This document shows positions 9,619 through 19,266 of a stretch of 64,000 nucleotides of DNA, piece after piece. The stretch's first letter is position 1; each line of letters starts with the position of its first letter. The stretch comes from Gemmatimonadota bacterium. Its GTDB lineage: Bacteria; Gemmatimonadota; Gemmatimonadetes; Palauibacterales; Palauibacteraceae. Below the pieces are notes generated by a model. It did no database searches. It was not told the origin of the DNA and saw only the letters and a list, made by a program, of their open reading frames with translations. The stretch covers positions 1-64,000 of the forward strand of contig JAGWBR010000011.1 of assembly GCA_021295785.1 (NCBI GenBank), given 5' to 3'. Made by a program: the position numbers and the translations under genes.

Positions 9619-12107
9619 CTGACCGGGCGCCGCCGCCGCAGCACGAACAACCCCTCCTGCATGCTGGTCACGATAACCGTTCCGCTCTCGAAGTAGGGGT
9701 ATACGCTCCAGGCCCCCCCGAACCCCGGTCCCTCCGCGTAGGGGGCGGTGTCGAAGGCTCCCACCTCGCGCGGATTGAGCGGGTCGGAGATGTCGAGCAC
9801 GTGGAGCCCGTAGCGGTAGTTGGCCTGGTAAACGAAGCCGTCTTTGATGTAGAGGTTGTGCGCGCTGGCCGGCAATGACCCCATGTACTCCCTGGCCAGG
9901 ACCGGGTCCTCGATGTCGCTCAGGTCCCAGATCAGGGTGCGCGTGGTCTCGACCGCGCCCGCGATCACGTCGGCCTCGTCGTCCTGGTAGAAGTAACGGT
10001 GGTCCGGGGTGAGCCAGCCCTGGTGGATGTAGGCGGCGTTTGGCGAGGTGGCACGCGAGACGTGAACCGGGTTCTCCTTGTCGGTCACGTCCGCAATCTC
10101 GAAGAAACGACCGTTGGAGTTCAGGCAGAGCTCGCGCCCCTGGTAGCGTTCGTCGGGGCCGCGGTAAACGACGCACTGCGAGTCGTGGGTGCCGCTCTCG
10201 TCCCGGTAGCACCCGGCGAACACCGGTTCTTGCGGGGCGCGGATGTCGATCATGTGCAGACCGCCGCCGCACGATTCGCGACCGGCCCGGCTGCCCACGG
10301 CATATGCGAAACCCGTCTCCTCGTTGATCACGATGTTGTGCGAGCTGGCGACTCCCCGGTAGTGCACGTCGGGCTCAAAAAGCAGGGGCATGTCGTCGGG
10401 TGAGGCCTCCCGCAAACGGGCCAGGTCGAACACCTGCATGCCGTGGTCGCCGGCCCCGTCCGCCACGATGAAGGCGTGGTCCCTGTAGGTCTTGATATCC
10501 CGCCAGAGTTGTGACGGCGGAGTGCCCCCGGGCTTGGGAAGATCCCCGACCAACACCGGGTTGGCGGGGTCGGTGATGTCTACGAACGAGGTGCCGTCGT
10601 TCCGCCCGACAAGAGCGTACTCGCGCCCGGTGGTCGAGTCGGTCCATCCCCAGTTGTCGTTGGCCCGCACGCCGCGTGCGCTGCCGGCGGCCTTGAGGAT
10701 CGACCCGGGAACGTACGAAAGAAGTTCAACTTCGTCGCAGTCGAAGGGGCCAATCTTGCCATCGTCGCAGCGGTGCTCTTCCCCCAGGATCGGGGCGATC
10801 GCATCGGGCGCGGACACCAGTGTCTCGGCCATCGCCCAGGTGCCGTTCTGGTCGGGCTCAAACAGGTGCACCGATCCGGACCGGTGGTGCATGCCCGGCG
10901 CGGACACAGCAACCGCTTCGCCCGTTCCGGCAACCAGGCCCCCGAAGCGGTCTCTTTCGACGGTCTCGTTTTCGGCCAGCGCGAATCGGGTCGGGTTGCC
11001 GGTGGGTTCGCCGTCGGCCAACGGATAGACCCAAATGGAACCGGTTTCCTCTTCCCGCTCGGTCGGGGACCCCACCCAGAGGTTGTGGCCGACTATGGCC
11101 AGCGAGGCTCCGAAGCGGTCGCCTTCCATGCCCCCCGGCGGATCCAGCCTGCGCGGGCTCCCTGGCCCGTCCTCGTGAAACGCGTAGCGAAACACGGCAC
11201 CTTGGCCCTCGTCCATCCCCGGCGCACCGGCGTAGAACCCGCCTTCGTCCATGGCGAGGGCAGCACCGAGGTCTGCATTGACCGCGGGGGTGCTCTCTAT
11301 GGAAGAGGGGGGATCCCACGTGTCGCCCCCGAACGCGGTGTAGTAAATCCGGCCCGCTCCGGAGATTTCGCCTCCGGCACTCCAGCCCGGGGCGGAAACA
11401 ATCAAGCGGTTCTCAAACGCGGCCATGGCGGCACCGAAGCGATCTCCGGCCTCGCCGTCTTCGGGCCCGAGCTCGGTGTGGTGAACCCATCCGCCGGCTG
11501 TGTTGCGGTAAACGTGCACCGCGCCCCGCGGGGGCTCCTCGTCGCCTGCCGGGCCCGCTCCCGCCGAGGGTCCCGGAGCGCCCACCATCAGCCACCGGCC
11601 GCTGGCCGCCAGCGTGATCCCGAAGTCGGTGCCGCAGTACCCGTCAAAGCTGCACGACGGCGAGGATCCGGCCACCCGGGCGTCGGCGATTTGGGCCACG
11701 TGCGACCACGATCCGGCCGAGCGCCCGAAGATGTGGACCGGGCCTCCGCGCTGGCCCACAAACAGATGGTTGTCCGACATGGCGAGCACAGTCCCGAAAC
11801 CGTCGGCGATCTCTGGCTCCGGGGCGTTCAGCACCTGGGCCACGTCCCACTCCCCGTCCGACTTTCGGTATACGTAAACGGTACCCGGTCGGAAGTTCGT
11901 TGTCGGTTCGGCGACGACTATCTCCCCGTCCGCGACCACCACCGAGTGTCCAAACGATCCGGATTGGGCAGTTACCGGAACGGCGAAGATGGCCGCTGTC
12001 GCGCCGGCAAAGAAAGCCGCGGCAGCGAGGCCGCGGCCAAGCGGTGCCGCGTGGATCAAGAAGGAGTGGGATGCGGGGGTTCCGGCGGCGGTTCGGTTCA
12101 TGATCAT
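9615..12107 (-). CDS. Choice-of-anchor B family protein with N-terminal FG-GAP-like propeller
   Basis: An 830-residue secreted protein. A signal peptide ends near AVPVTAQS. Residues about 50-420 hold seven related units of the form [D/S][R/L]FG..LA....L.VG.PG...G.V.vY, consistent with an integrin-like seven-bladed FG-GAP propeller. The C-terminal 370 residues have LVIVD-type repeats (SFVDITDPANPVLVGDLP, LIWDLSDIEDPVLAREYMG, HVLDISDPLNPREVGAFD), the mark of the choice-of-anchor B family. Eight cysteines lie mostly in the C-terminal half. It has no catalytic motif I recognise, and a surface or extracellular binding role is inferred. A second start, ATG at 12101, is equally possible. Confidence 0.8.
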   Translation of the reverse strand: MIMNRTAAGTPASHSFLIHAAPLGRGLAAAAFFAGATAAIFAVPVTAQSGSFGHSVVVADGEIVVAEPTTNFRPGTVYVYRKSDGEWDVAQVLNAPEPEIADGFGTVLAMSDNHLFVGQRGGPVHIFGRSAGSWSHVAQIADARVAGSSPSCSFDGYCGTDFGITLAASGRWLMVGAPGPSAGAGPAGDEEPPRGAVHVYRNTAGGWVHHTELGPEDGEAGDRFGAAMAAFENRLIVSAPGWSAGGEISGAGRIYYTAFGGDTWDPPSSIESTPAVNADLGAALAMDEGGFYAGAPGMDEGQGAVFRYAFHEDGPGSPRRLDPPGGMEGDRFGASLAIVGHNLWVGSPTEREEETGSIWVYPLADGEPTGNPTRFALAENETVERDRFGGLVAGTGEAVAVSAPGMHHRSGSVHLFEPDQNGTWAMAETLVSAPDAIAPILGEEHRCDDGKIGPFDCDEVELLSYVPGSILKAAGSARGVRANDNWGWTDSTTGREYALVGRNDGTSFVDITDPANPVLVGDLPKPGGTPPSQLWRDIKTYRDHAFIVADGAGDHGMQVFDLARLREASPDDMPLLFEPDVHYRGVASSHNIVINEETGFAYAVGSRAGRESCGGGLHMIDIRAPQEPVFAGCYRDESGTHDSQCVVYRGPDERYQGRELCLNSNGRFFEIADVTDKENPVHVSRATSPNAAYIHQGWLTPDHRYFYQDDEADVIAGAVETTRTLIWDLSDIEDPVLAREYMGSLPASAHNLYIKDGFVYQANYRYGLHVLDISDPLNPREVGAFDTAPYAEGPGFGGAWSVYPYFESGTVIVTSMQEGLFVLRRRRPVS

Positions 12108-12409
12108 GCTCGCATGCTGGTCAACGGTTTGAAGGCCCGGACGTGGCGGCCACTTCCGAACCTAGGCTGATCTGGCTTGGCCTGGCGGCGGCGGGTCAGG
12201 GGACGCGCCCCATTTGGGCGGTTAGATTGCTGAAATGTCCCCCATCCTTCGCCTGCTCTTGAAGCGCCGCGTCCCCCGCGCGGTCGCGATTCATGCCGAG
12301 GCATTCCTGGGCGGCCGCCGAGTTCGTGGCGTTTGCCGTGAACGAGTTCCGTTTCTCCCCGCACCTTGCCCTTGGTGGCCCACCCACTCCTGAAGGAAGA
12401 CGACAAACG
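12108..12409. other. Divergent intergenic region, no gene recognised
   Basis: About 300 bases separate two divergently transcribed secreted-protein genes and must carry both promoters. A GC-rich region near 12197-12220 can fold (CGCCC against GGGCG around CATTT). An antisense open frame crosses it but resembles no family I know and has a composition expected of a chance frame. A purine-rich GAAGGAAGA just before 12410 serves the right-hand gene. No -10/-35 pair is convincing. Confidence 0.5.
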
Positions 12410-13660
12410 ATGAGACCGTTGCAATCAGCAAACCGGGATGCAGGGACGGTTTCCCTCATCACCGCGACGACTCTGCTGGTGGTGTTGGCACTTGGCGCCA
12501 GAGCCGATGCCGCATCAGCCCAGGACTCCTACATCATCCGCGACAGCGCGGGCGTTCTCATCGTCGAAAACAGCGGTCAGGGCTGGTCCCCTGGGCAAGA
12601 ATGGCGCATTGAGCCGCATCCCGTTCTGCGGGTCGGAACGGTCGACGGCGATCCGAACTACATGTTCGAACAGGTTCGTGGTGCTACGCGCATGGACGAC
12701 GGGACAATCGTGGTCCTGGAGGGCGGTACGAATGAACTCCGGCTGTTCGACGGCAACGGCGGTTTCGTCCGAACCCTCGGCGGAACCGGAGAGGGACCCG
12801 GGGAGTTTCGTTTTCTGACGGAGATGTGGGTGAGCGGCGATACCATTTTCGGGTTCTGCAGCCTGCAGAAACGGATTTCGGTCTTTGGGCGGAGCGGAGA
12901 TATTCTCGAGACGATTCGAGTCGATGCGGCGCCGGGAGTGGGTAACCCGGCGGCGGAGTCTCAGTTCGGCGATGGTACACTCCTGGTTCTCAGCGCGCCC
13001 AGCAGGGGACTCGCCTTCACTCTTGGCATCATCCAGGGGAACACCTGGCGGATCGACCGGTTTTCGCGCGCCGGAGCGTTCATGAACGAGATTGCCTTCG
13101 TGAAGGAGTCGAATCGCTGGGGACACGACATTTCCGGCATCCCATCTTTCCCGTATCTCCCGTTGTCCCTGGGGATCAGTCCCTACGCGGCGAGCGGCGA
13201 CCATGTCCATGCGGGAGATCCGGCTGAAGGGAGCATCCAACGCTGGAGCGTCGGCGGCGACCTGGTGCGCGTGATTCGCTGGCCGACCCCGGAAGTCCGT
13301 GTGACTGACCGGGACAGGAGCCGCTATCGCGAGGCTCGCTCTGAGCCACCTCGGGGCATCGATCGTGCGGCCTGGAACCGCTACCTGCGCGACACGCCGT
13401 TTCCAGAGGGAATGCCCGCATACCGGAGATTGTTGGTCGATTCCCTCGGGAATCTCTGGGCCGAGCGCTTCCGGCCACCCTGGGCCGAAGAGGAGCCCTC
13501 GTGGTACGTCTTCGACGAACAGGGAGCGTGGCTTGGCGAAATCACGACTCCGAGGGGTCTATGGGTTTTCGAGATCGGCGCCGACTACGTCCTCGGCTTG
13601 GAGCGGGACCAACTCCATGTTCCATTCGTTGTCATGATCCCGCTGGCGCGTGAAGAGTGA
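12410..13660 (+). CDS. 6-bladed beta-propeller protein (NHL-like, secreted)
   Basis: A 416-residue secreted protein. The signal peptide (LITATTLLVVLALGA...ASA) is followed by YIIRDSAGVLIVENSG, a motif that opens many 6-bladed propeller proteins in Gemmatimonadota. Later blades have the usual FDGNGGFVRTLGGTGEGPGEF motif and a closing FDEQGAWLGEI strand. The ATG at 12410 is preceded by GAAGGAAGA, which fits a ribosome binding site and places the signal peptide correctly. Upstream in-frame codons would give an unlikely 39-residue extension. The function is unknown; such proteins are often considered binding or sensory propellers. Confidence 0.8.
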   Translation: MRPLQSANRDAGTVSLITATTLLVVLALGARADAASAQDSYIIRDSAGVLIVENSGQGWSPGQEWRIEPHPVLRVGTVDGDPNYMFEQVRGATRMDDGTIVVLEGGTNELRLFDGNGGFVRTLGGTGEGPGEFRFLTEMWVSGDTIFGFCSLQKRISVFGRSGDILETIRVDAAPGVGNPAAESQFGDGTLLVLSAPSRGLAFTLGIIQGNTWRIDRFSRAGAFMNEIAFVKESNRWGHDISGIPSFPYLPLSLGISPYAASGDHVHAGDPAEGSIQRWSVGGDLVRVIRWPTPEVRVTDRDRSRYREARSEPPRGIDRAAWNRYLRDTPFPEGMPAYRRLLVDSLGNLWAERFRPPWAEEEPSWYVFDEQGAWLGEITTPRGLWVFEIGADYVLGLERDQLHVPFVVMIPLAREE

Positions 13661-13741
13661 CGCGCTTCCACTCCGAAGGGAGTTCACCATGAACATTGCA
13701 CAGCGCACCCGGGGCGTACCAGACGGGAGACTGAAATATTC

Positions 13742-14680
13742 GTGACCCAAGACGGGATCGCCACGCTTGCGGGATGGGGGGGGCGGTGGGTGGTAACCGC
13801 TGGCGTGGCCATCTGCGCGGGCGCGGTGACCTTCCAGATGTTCATCCTGCCGCGGGTGAATTTCGGACCTGTGCCCGCGGCCCAAGTCCGGAGGCAGCTC
13901 ACGACGCGGGCAACCCGGTTGGGCGGAACCGGCGCAGTCTTGGTAGTTGTGGGTGCCGGCCTGCGTCTGTGGGAACAGGCCCGGACGTTTGCGGACCCTT
14001 ATGAACCGCTCGCGGACGAGATGTCGCTCTTGGTATTCGGAACATCCTGGGGGTTTGGGTGGATCGGCCAGATCGCGGCGGGGGCGTTGGCGGCAGGTGC
14101 GTTCTGGCTGGCGCGGCGGGAGTCGGCCATACGGGCCGAGACCGGCTGGTTTCTGGCGCTCCTCGCCGTGGTGGCGCTCGCGTTCGCCCCGGCCATGGTG
14201 TCGCATGCTCTGGTTTCGGAGCATTTCGTAGTGCCGGGGGTGGTCGCGCATGTGATTCATGTGGTGGCGGCGTCGGTCTGGATCGGCAGTTTGGCGGTGA
14301 TCGGCTGGGTGGCCACGGACCTCGGAAAGTGGCCCGGTCGCCGGCTCCCCGTCGGGTGGCTAGTCAGCACGGTGGCTGCGTTTTCGCCGCTGGCGCTGGG
14401 CTGCGCGGTAGTATTGGCCGCAACGGGGGCATTCGCGTCCTGGCTGCACGTCCGCGAGCCGGCCCTTTTGTTTTCGGACCCCTACGGGCAGCGCCTTTTG
14501 GCCAAGCTGGCCCTGGTTTGCGTCATGGCCGGTTTCGGGTTCTGGAACTGGCGGCGTGCCCGCGGGCGAATCGCCGAGTCCGGACGACTGCCGCGGCAGG
14601 TATGGGTGGAACTGGGGCTGGCGCTGGCCATACTGGGAGTCACCGCTTCGCTGGTTGTGACCCCCCCGCCGGCCCACTAG
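13742..14680 (+). CDS. CopD-like copper resistance D domain integral membrane protein
   Basis: A 312-residue integral membrane protein with about eight hydrophobic segments. Conserved features of the CopD domain include a His in the GVVAHVIHVVAASVWIGSL helix and the LLAKLALVCVMAGFGFWNW segment near the C-terminus. CopD proteins are linked to copper uptake or handling. The GTG start at 13742 is the only sensible one before the first helix, though no strong ribosome binding site is seen. Copper-related genes (cutA, SCO, ctaG) occur 26 kb further on, so a functional link is only a guess. Confidence 0.72.
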   Translation: MTQDGIATLAGWGGRWVVTAGVAICAGAVTFQMFILPRVNFGPVPAAQVRRQLTTRATRLGGTGAVLVVVGAGLRLWEQARTFADPYEPLADEMSLLVFGTSWGFGWIGQIAAGALAAGAFWLARRESAIRAETGWFLALLAVVALAFAPAMVSHALVSEHFVVPGVVAHVIHVVAASVWIGSLAVIGWVATDLGKWPGRRLPVGWLVSTVAAFSPLALGCAVVLAATGAFASWLHVREPALLFSDPYGQRLLAKLALVCVMAGFGFWNWRRARGRIAESGRLPRQVWVELGLALAILGVTASLVVTPPPAH

Positions 14681-14870
14681 GGGCTTGACTCCGGACAAGC
14701 CGCGGGGAGGATCGTCAGGCCCGCTGACTCGCGGTCACCCGGAGGGGCCCGGGGGCACTCCGAAGGCGGCAGTTTGGACGCTGGCGGGCTAGATTCGCGC
14801 CGCTCGCCCCGGGGGCCAGGCTCTATAGAGAATTTTCCGGGAGAAACACAGTAAGAACCGAGGCAAGTAG

Positions 14871-16109
14871 ATGATTCGACCGTCCATCCGCCAGTTCCTT
14901 CCAGCGGGAATCGCCGGCAGGGGCACCTTCCGCCGTTCCGCGGCCGCCAGGTTCGCGTTTGCAGCCGCCGTGATTGGCCACCCCTTGTCGGCCGCGTGCG
15001 CTCCCCAGGGGGCCATGCCCGACGAAAACGGCACATACCAGACCGTGCATCACGACTACAGGGTGGTGACGGTGGCCGACGGCCTCATGAACCCGTGGTC
15101 GATCGCGTTTGTGCCGGGCGGAGACATTCTGGTCACCGAACGCCCGGGCCGGCTGAGGGTGGTCAGGGACGGCATGCTTCTGCCAGATCCCGTGGCAGGG
15201 GTCCCCGAGGTCTACGCCAGGGGGCAGGGCGGACTGCTGGACGTAGTACTCCATCCGGACTTTGAATCGAACAACCTCATCTACCTCAGCTACGCCAAAC
15301 CGCGGGAGGACGGAGGGTCCACCACCCAGGTTGTGCGGGGCACCTTTGACGGGTCCGCCTTCACCCAGACCGACGTCATATTTGAGGCAGTGTCCAGCGG
15401 ACGCGGCCACTACGGCTGCCGGCTGGCCTTCGATGGCGACGGTTATCTGTTTCTCAGCATCGGCGACCGGCAAGCCCCTCCGAGAGGGGACCTTGCCGCC
15501 CACCCCGCGCAGGACCTGAGCAACCACCATGGGGTAATCGCGAGGCTTCACGAAGACGGAAGCATACCCCAAGACAACCCCTTCGTGGGAGTCGAAGGCG
15601 CGCTGCCCGAGATCTGGAGCTACGGCCACCGCAACCCGCAGGGTGTGGCGGTCCACCCCGAGACGGGTGCCGTGTGGCTGACCGAGCACGGACCCCAGGG
15701 CGGTGACGAAGTCAACGTGGCCAAACCAGGACTCAATTACGGTTGGCCGGTCATTGGCTACGGAGTCAACTACGGAAGCGGCACGCCGATCCACGCCACC
15801 ACCTTCCAGGACGGGATGGAACAGCCGGTGCATTACTGGGTGCCGTCGATCGGCGCCTCGGGATTGCTGTTCTACACGGGCGACCAGTTCCCGGGGTGGA
15901 AAGGGAAGCTTCTGGCCGGTGGACTGGCCCTGAGGCGGGTGGACTTGCTGACCCTGGACGGTGAGACGGTCACCGCCAGTGAAACCGTGGTCAGCGGGAT
16001 TGGCCGGGTCCGCGACGTCAGGCAGGGGCCCGACGGTTTTGTCTACCTGGCCATCGACAGCCGGTCGGAAGAGGCCACCACCATCGTCCGTCTCGAACCC
16101 ACCGAGTGA
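14871..16109 (+). CDS. PQQ-dependent sugar dehydrogenase family protein (soluble aldose dehydrogenase type)
   Basis: A 412-residue exported protein of the glucose/sorbosone dehydrogenase family, which folds as a six-bladed propeller and oxidises aldoses with PQQ in the periplasm. Family motifs include NPWSIAFVPGGDILVTERPG, RNPQGVAVHPETG and TEHGPQGGDEVNVAKPGLNY. The N-terminus has a long Arg-containing signal region ending at LSAAC, so it could be a lipoprotein. No PQQ biosynthesis genes are in the window. The stop codon overlaps the GTG start of the aminotransferase downstream, so the two are translationally coupled. Confidence 0.85.
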   Translation: MIRPSIRQFLPAGIAGRGTFRRSAAARFAFAAAVIGHPLSAACAPQGAMPDENGTYQTVHHDYRVVTVADGLMNPWSIAFVPGGDILVTERPGRLRVVRDGMLLPDPVAGVPEVYARGQGGLLDVVLHPDFESNNLIYLSYAKPREDGGSTTQVVRGTFDGSAFTQTDVIFEAVSSGRGHYGCRLAFDGDGYLFLSIGDRQAPPRGDLAAHPAQDLSNHHGVIARLHEDGSIPQDNPFVGVEGALPEIWSYGHRNPQGVAVHPETGAVWLTEHGPQGGDEVNVAKPGLNYGWPVIGYGVNYGSGTPIHATTFQDGMEQPVHYWVPSIGASGLLFYTGDQFPGWKGKLLAGGLALRRVDLLTLDGETVTASETVVSGIGRVRDVRQGPDGFVYLAIDSRSEEATTIVRLEPTE

Positions 16110-17497
16110 GCGCGGCCCCCGTGACGGCCCCGGCGCAGCGAGATACCGCTGCGTGGCAGCAAGCCGACCGGCGTCACCACGTCCATCCGTTCGTCGATCC
16201 GGCGATCCTCAAGGAAAAGGGCCCTCGGGTAGTAAAGGGAGCGGAGGGCTGTTACCTCATCGACAGCGATGGGCGGCGCATCCTGGACGGGATGGCCGGG
16301 CTCTGGTGCGTTAACGTGGGCTACGGCAGGCGGGAACTTGTAGAGGCGGCCCGCAAGCAGATGGAGGAGCTACCCTATTACAATACGTTCTTCCGTTCGG
16401 CCCCGACCACCACGATCCGGTTGACCGAGCGGCTCAGCGAGCTGGCCCCCGGCAACCTCCGGCACGTGTTTTTCTCGTCGTCCGGTTCAGAGGCCAACGA
16501 TACCGTGGTGAGGTTGATCAGGCGTTACTGGGACCTGAAGGGACGGCCGGAGAAGACCACGTTCATCAGCAGGACCTATGCCTACCACGGCAGCACCATG
16601 GCCGCCGCGAGTCTGGGTGGTTTCGATGCGATGCACGCAGTGGGCGGGCTTCCCCTGCCCGGGTTCGCTCACATCATGCCCCCTTATTGGTTTGTCTTTG
16701 CCGAGGAGGGCGAGACCCCGGACCAGCTCGGGATGCGCGCCGCAACCGCACTGGAGGCGAAGATCGATGAACTCGGGCCCGACAAGGTGGCCGCGTTCAT
16801 CGGCGAGCCGGTGCAGGGGGCCGGCGGCGTCATTCCCCCGCCCGCGGGTTACTGGGCGGAAGTCCAGAGGATCTGTCGCGAGCGTGACATCCTGCTGGTT
16901 GCCGACGAAGTGATTACCGGGTTTGGGCGGACGGGGCGCTGGTTCGGGTCGGAGACCTTCGACATCCAGCCCGACGTGATGACCACCGCCAAGGGCCTGA
17001 GCTCCGGCTACTGCCCGATCTCGGGTGTGATTCTGAGCGACCCGATTTTCGCGGCACTGGAAGACGGCGGGGCCATTCCGCACGGCTACACCTATTCCGG
17101 GCACCCGGTGTCGGCGGCCGTGGCCCTGGAGAACCTGCGGATCATTGAAGAAGAGAAGCTTCCCGAGCGCGTGAGGGACGATATCGGTCCCTACTTCCAC
17201 CGGCGGGCCGCGGAACTGCGCGACCACCCGTTGGTCGGGGAGGTGCGGGGATGCGGCATGCTGTTGGCCGTGGAACTCTCACCGGACCGGGAGTCGCGGG
17301 CGCTGTTCGATCCCCAGGGAACGGTGGCGGCGCTCTGCCACGAGCTCTGCTGGGAAGAGGGCGTGGTGATCCGCAACATGCGCGATGTGATGTGTGCGGC
17401 GCCCCCCCTCACGATTTCGCGCGCGGAGGTTGACGAGTTGTTTGAGAAGTTCCGCGGGGCGCTGGACAGGACCGCGGCGGAGGCAGGCCGGGGCTAA
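16106..17497 (+). CDS. Class III aminotransferase (omega-amino acid/diamine--pyruvate type)
   Basis: A 463-residue PLP enzyme of fold type I, class III. Visible motifs are the PLP-phosphate-binding SSSGSEANDTVVRLIRRYW, the TYAYHGSTMAAASLGG segment, the DEVITGFGRTG loop whose Asp holds the pyridine nitrogen, and TTAKGLSSGYCPISGVI with the Schiff-base Lys. The length and the pattern RILDGMAGLWCVNVGYGR are those of beta-alanine/putrescine/taurine--pyruvate aminotransferases; the exact amino donor is not determined. GTG at 16106 overlaps the upstream stop (GTGA). Coupling to a sugar dehydrogenase is unusual and may only reflect shared expression. Confidence 0.88.
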   Translation: MSAAPVTAPAQRDTAAWQQADRRHHVHPFVDPAILKEKGPRVVKGAEGCYLIDSDGRRILDGMAGLWCVNVGYGRRELVEAARKQMEELPYYNTFFRSAPTTTIRLTERLSELAPGNLRHVFFSSSGSEANDTVVRLIRRYWDLKGRPEKTTFISRTYAYHGSTMAAASLGGFDAMHAVGGLPLPGFAHIMPPYWFVFAEEGETPDQLGMRAATALEAKIDELGPDKVAAFIGEPVQGAGGVIPPPAGYWAEVQRICRERDILLVADEVITGFGRTGRWFGSETFDIQPDVMTTAKGLSSGYCPISGVILSDPIFAALEDGGAIPHGYTYSGHPVSAAVALENLRIIEEEKLPERVRDDIGPYFHRRAAELRDHPLVGEVRGCGMLLAVELSPDRESRALFDPQGTVAALCHELCWEEGVVIRNMRDVMCAAPPLTISRAEVDELFEKFRGALDRTAAEAGRG

Positions 17498-17538
17498 TCG
17501 CTCTGGCCGGCCGGGGAGTTTTCTGGTCGGCTAGGAAG

Positions 17539-19266
17539 CTAGATGTCTCCCTGGCTGGCGAAACGGGCGATGTGTTCACCGGCCCGGAACGCCAGGGCCA
17601 TGATGGTCATGGTGGGTTGACCCCGGCTGGACGAGACCATGCTTGACCCGTCGCAGATGAACAGGTTCGGCACATCGTGCGCCCGGTGGTACCGATCCAC
17701 CACCGAGGCCGCGGGGTCGTCGCCCATGCGGCACGTGCCCAGCAGGTGCGCGGTGCTGGTCTGGGGCCGGACAGGCTGTTTCCACACTCGCCTGGCCCCG
17801 GCGGCTTCCAGCACCTCCGCCCCCCGGTCGCGCAGAAACCGCATGGTTGCCAGGTCGTCATCATGGTCGCGGTAGGTGATGCGGATCCCCGGCCGGCCGT
17901 ATACGTCCTTGTGCGTCGGGTCGAGCGTGACATTGTTGGAGGCGACGGGCAGCGACGTGGCGTGCGTGGTCATGTCCATGGTGTAGTTGAAGTACTCGCC
18001 CAGCATGCGCTTGTACCGGGCACCCCACCGCGGAGCATCCGGCGGCAGCCCACCCAGGCCGAACGTGACCGGGAAGTCGATCCATCGTCCGTCGATGCCT
18101 CCTCCTCCGTAGAACCCTCGCTCCGGATCGGTCTCGTAGAAGTCCATCGCGATGCGGGTAACCTGCACGCTCTTGAACTCGTTGAGCGGTTCGTCGAAAA
18201 CCGCCCTCGCCGACGAGCCCCCGTTGAACATGAGGTACTTCCCGACAAGACCGCTGGAGTTGGCCAGGCCGTGGGGGAATCGGGATGACTCCGACATCAG
18301 CAACAGCCGGGAAGTCTCGGCGCCGTTGGCCGACAGCACTACCGCCCGGGCACGCTGCAGGTGTTCGCGCCCGTCAGAGTCGAAGTAGGCGACGCCCGTT
18401 ACCCGCCCGTCGTCATCGGTTGGGACCCGGCAAGCAGTGGCGCCGGTGCGGATCTCGCACCGCCCGGTGGCCTCGGCTTCGGGGATCGTGGTGAACAGAG
18501 TGGACGACTTGGCCCCAAACTCGCACCCGAACCCGAGGCAGAACCCGCAGTGGTAACACCGCCTGCGCCCGTTGTAGTTGCGCGACAGAATGGCCATCGG
18601 GGCAGCCTGCGGGTGAAGGCCCAGGGCCCGGCAGCCTTTCTCAAACAGAACGCCGGATGACTTGACGGGGAGGGGGGGCAGGGGATAGGGCCGCGATCTT
18701 GGCGGGTCAAAAGGCCCCGGCTCGCCCGACACCCCAATCTCCCAGTCGACCTTCGTGTAATACGGCTCGAGTTCCTGGTAGGCGATCGGCCAGTCGGCGA
18801 AACCGGTCCCCGGAATGTCTCCCAGAAGGCTGCGCTCCTTGAAATCGAGGGGCCGGAGTCTCCAGAAATTGCCGGTGAAATGGGCGCTGCTCCCGCCCAC
18901 GGTGCGCGCGTAGTTGGCGACCGGCCCTCCCGTGGCCTTCGCGGCAACCTCGTGTTCCGATGCGCGGAAGGTCTGGGGGTCATCGTCCAGCGAACCCGTC
19001 AGGGCGCGGTCAGGCGTCTTGACCATCGTGGCGAAATCGTCATGGTGTTCGAAGTCCTCCGCCCGCCGGTAGAGTCCCTGTTCAAGGACGACGACAGAAA
19101 ACCCGGCCACGGAGAGTTCGCGGGCCAGAATACCGCCGGCCGATCCCGAGCCGACGATCACAAAATCAACTTCTTGACGCCGTTGGTAACGCACGCCCCC
19201 GTGCCGGCCCGGGGCCAGTGAGAGCGGCACCGGCTTACCCACCTTCGGTTTCCCCGTCGTAGGCAC
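17539..19266 (-). CDS. GMC family FAD-dependent oxidoreductase (gluconate/sorbosone dehydrogenase large-subunit type)
   Basis: A 575-residue flavoprotein. The FAD-binding motif FVIVGSGSAGGILARELS lies near residue 35, and the C-terminal GMC signature includes LLGTCRMGDDPAASVVD and NLFICDGSSMVSSSRGQPT. A Cys-containing stretch, RRCYHCGFCLGFGCEFGAKS, is typical of the gluconate 2-dehydrogenase large-subunit group. The gene follows a subunit-3 gene and overlaps it, so the two proteins probably form one membrane-associated dehydrogenase. The start at 19266 is GTG; alternatives at 19242 and 19230 would reduce the 32-base overlap. The usual cytochrome c subunit is not seen nearby. Confidence 0.86.
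   Translation of the reverse strand: MPTTGKPKVGKPVPLSLAPGRHGGVRYQRRQEVDFVIVGSGSAGGILARELSVAGFSVVVLEQGLYRRAEDFEHHDDFATMVKTPDRALTGSLDDDPQTFRASEHEVAAKATGGPVANYARTVGGSSAHFTGNFWRLRPLDFKERSLLGDIPGTGFADWPIAYQELEPYYTKVDWEIGVSGEPGPFDPPRSRPYPLPPLPVKSSGVLFEKGCRALGLHPQAAPMAILSRNYNGRRRCYHCGFCLGFGCEFGAKSSTLFTTIPEAEATGRCEIRTGATACRVPTDDDGRVTGVAYFDSDGREHLQRARAVVLSANGAETSRLLLMSESSRFPHGLANSSGLVGKYLMFNGGSSARAVFDEPLNEFKSVQVTRIAMDFYETDPERGFYGGGGIDGRWIDFPVTFGLGGLPPDAPRWGARYKRMLGEYFNYTMDMTTHATSLPVASNNVTLDPTHKDVYGRPGIRITYRDHDDDLATMRFLRDRGAEVLEAAGARRVWKQPVRPQTSTAHLLGTCRMGDDPAASVVDRYHRAHDVPNLFICDGSSMVSSSRGQPTMTIMALAFRAGEHIARFASQGDI

Noticed and set aside
12104-12462. Antisense open frames in the gap between the propeller genes
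   Set aside because: Two overlapping frames cover the same bases, neither has a ribosome binding site or family similarity, so they are probably chance.
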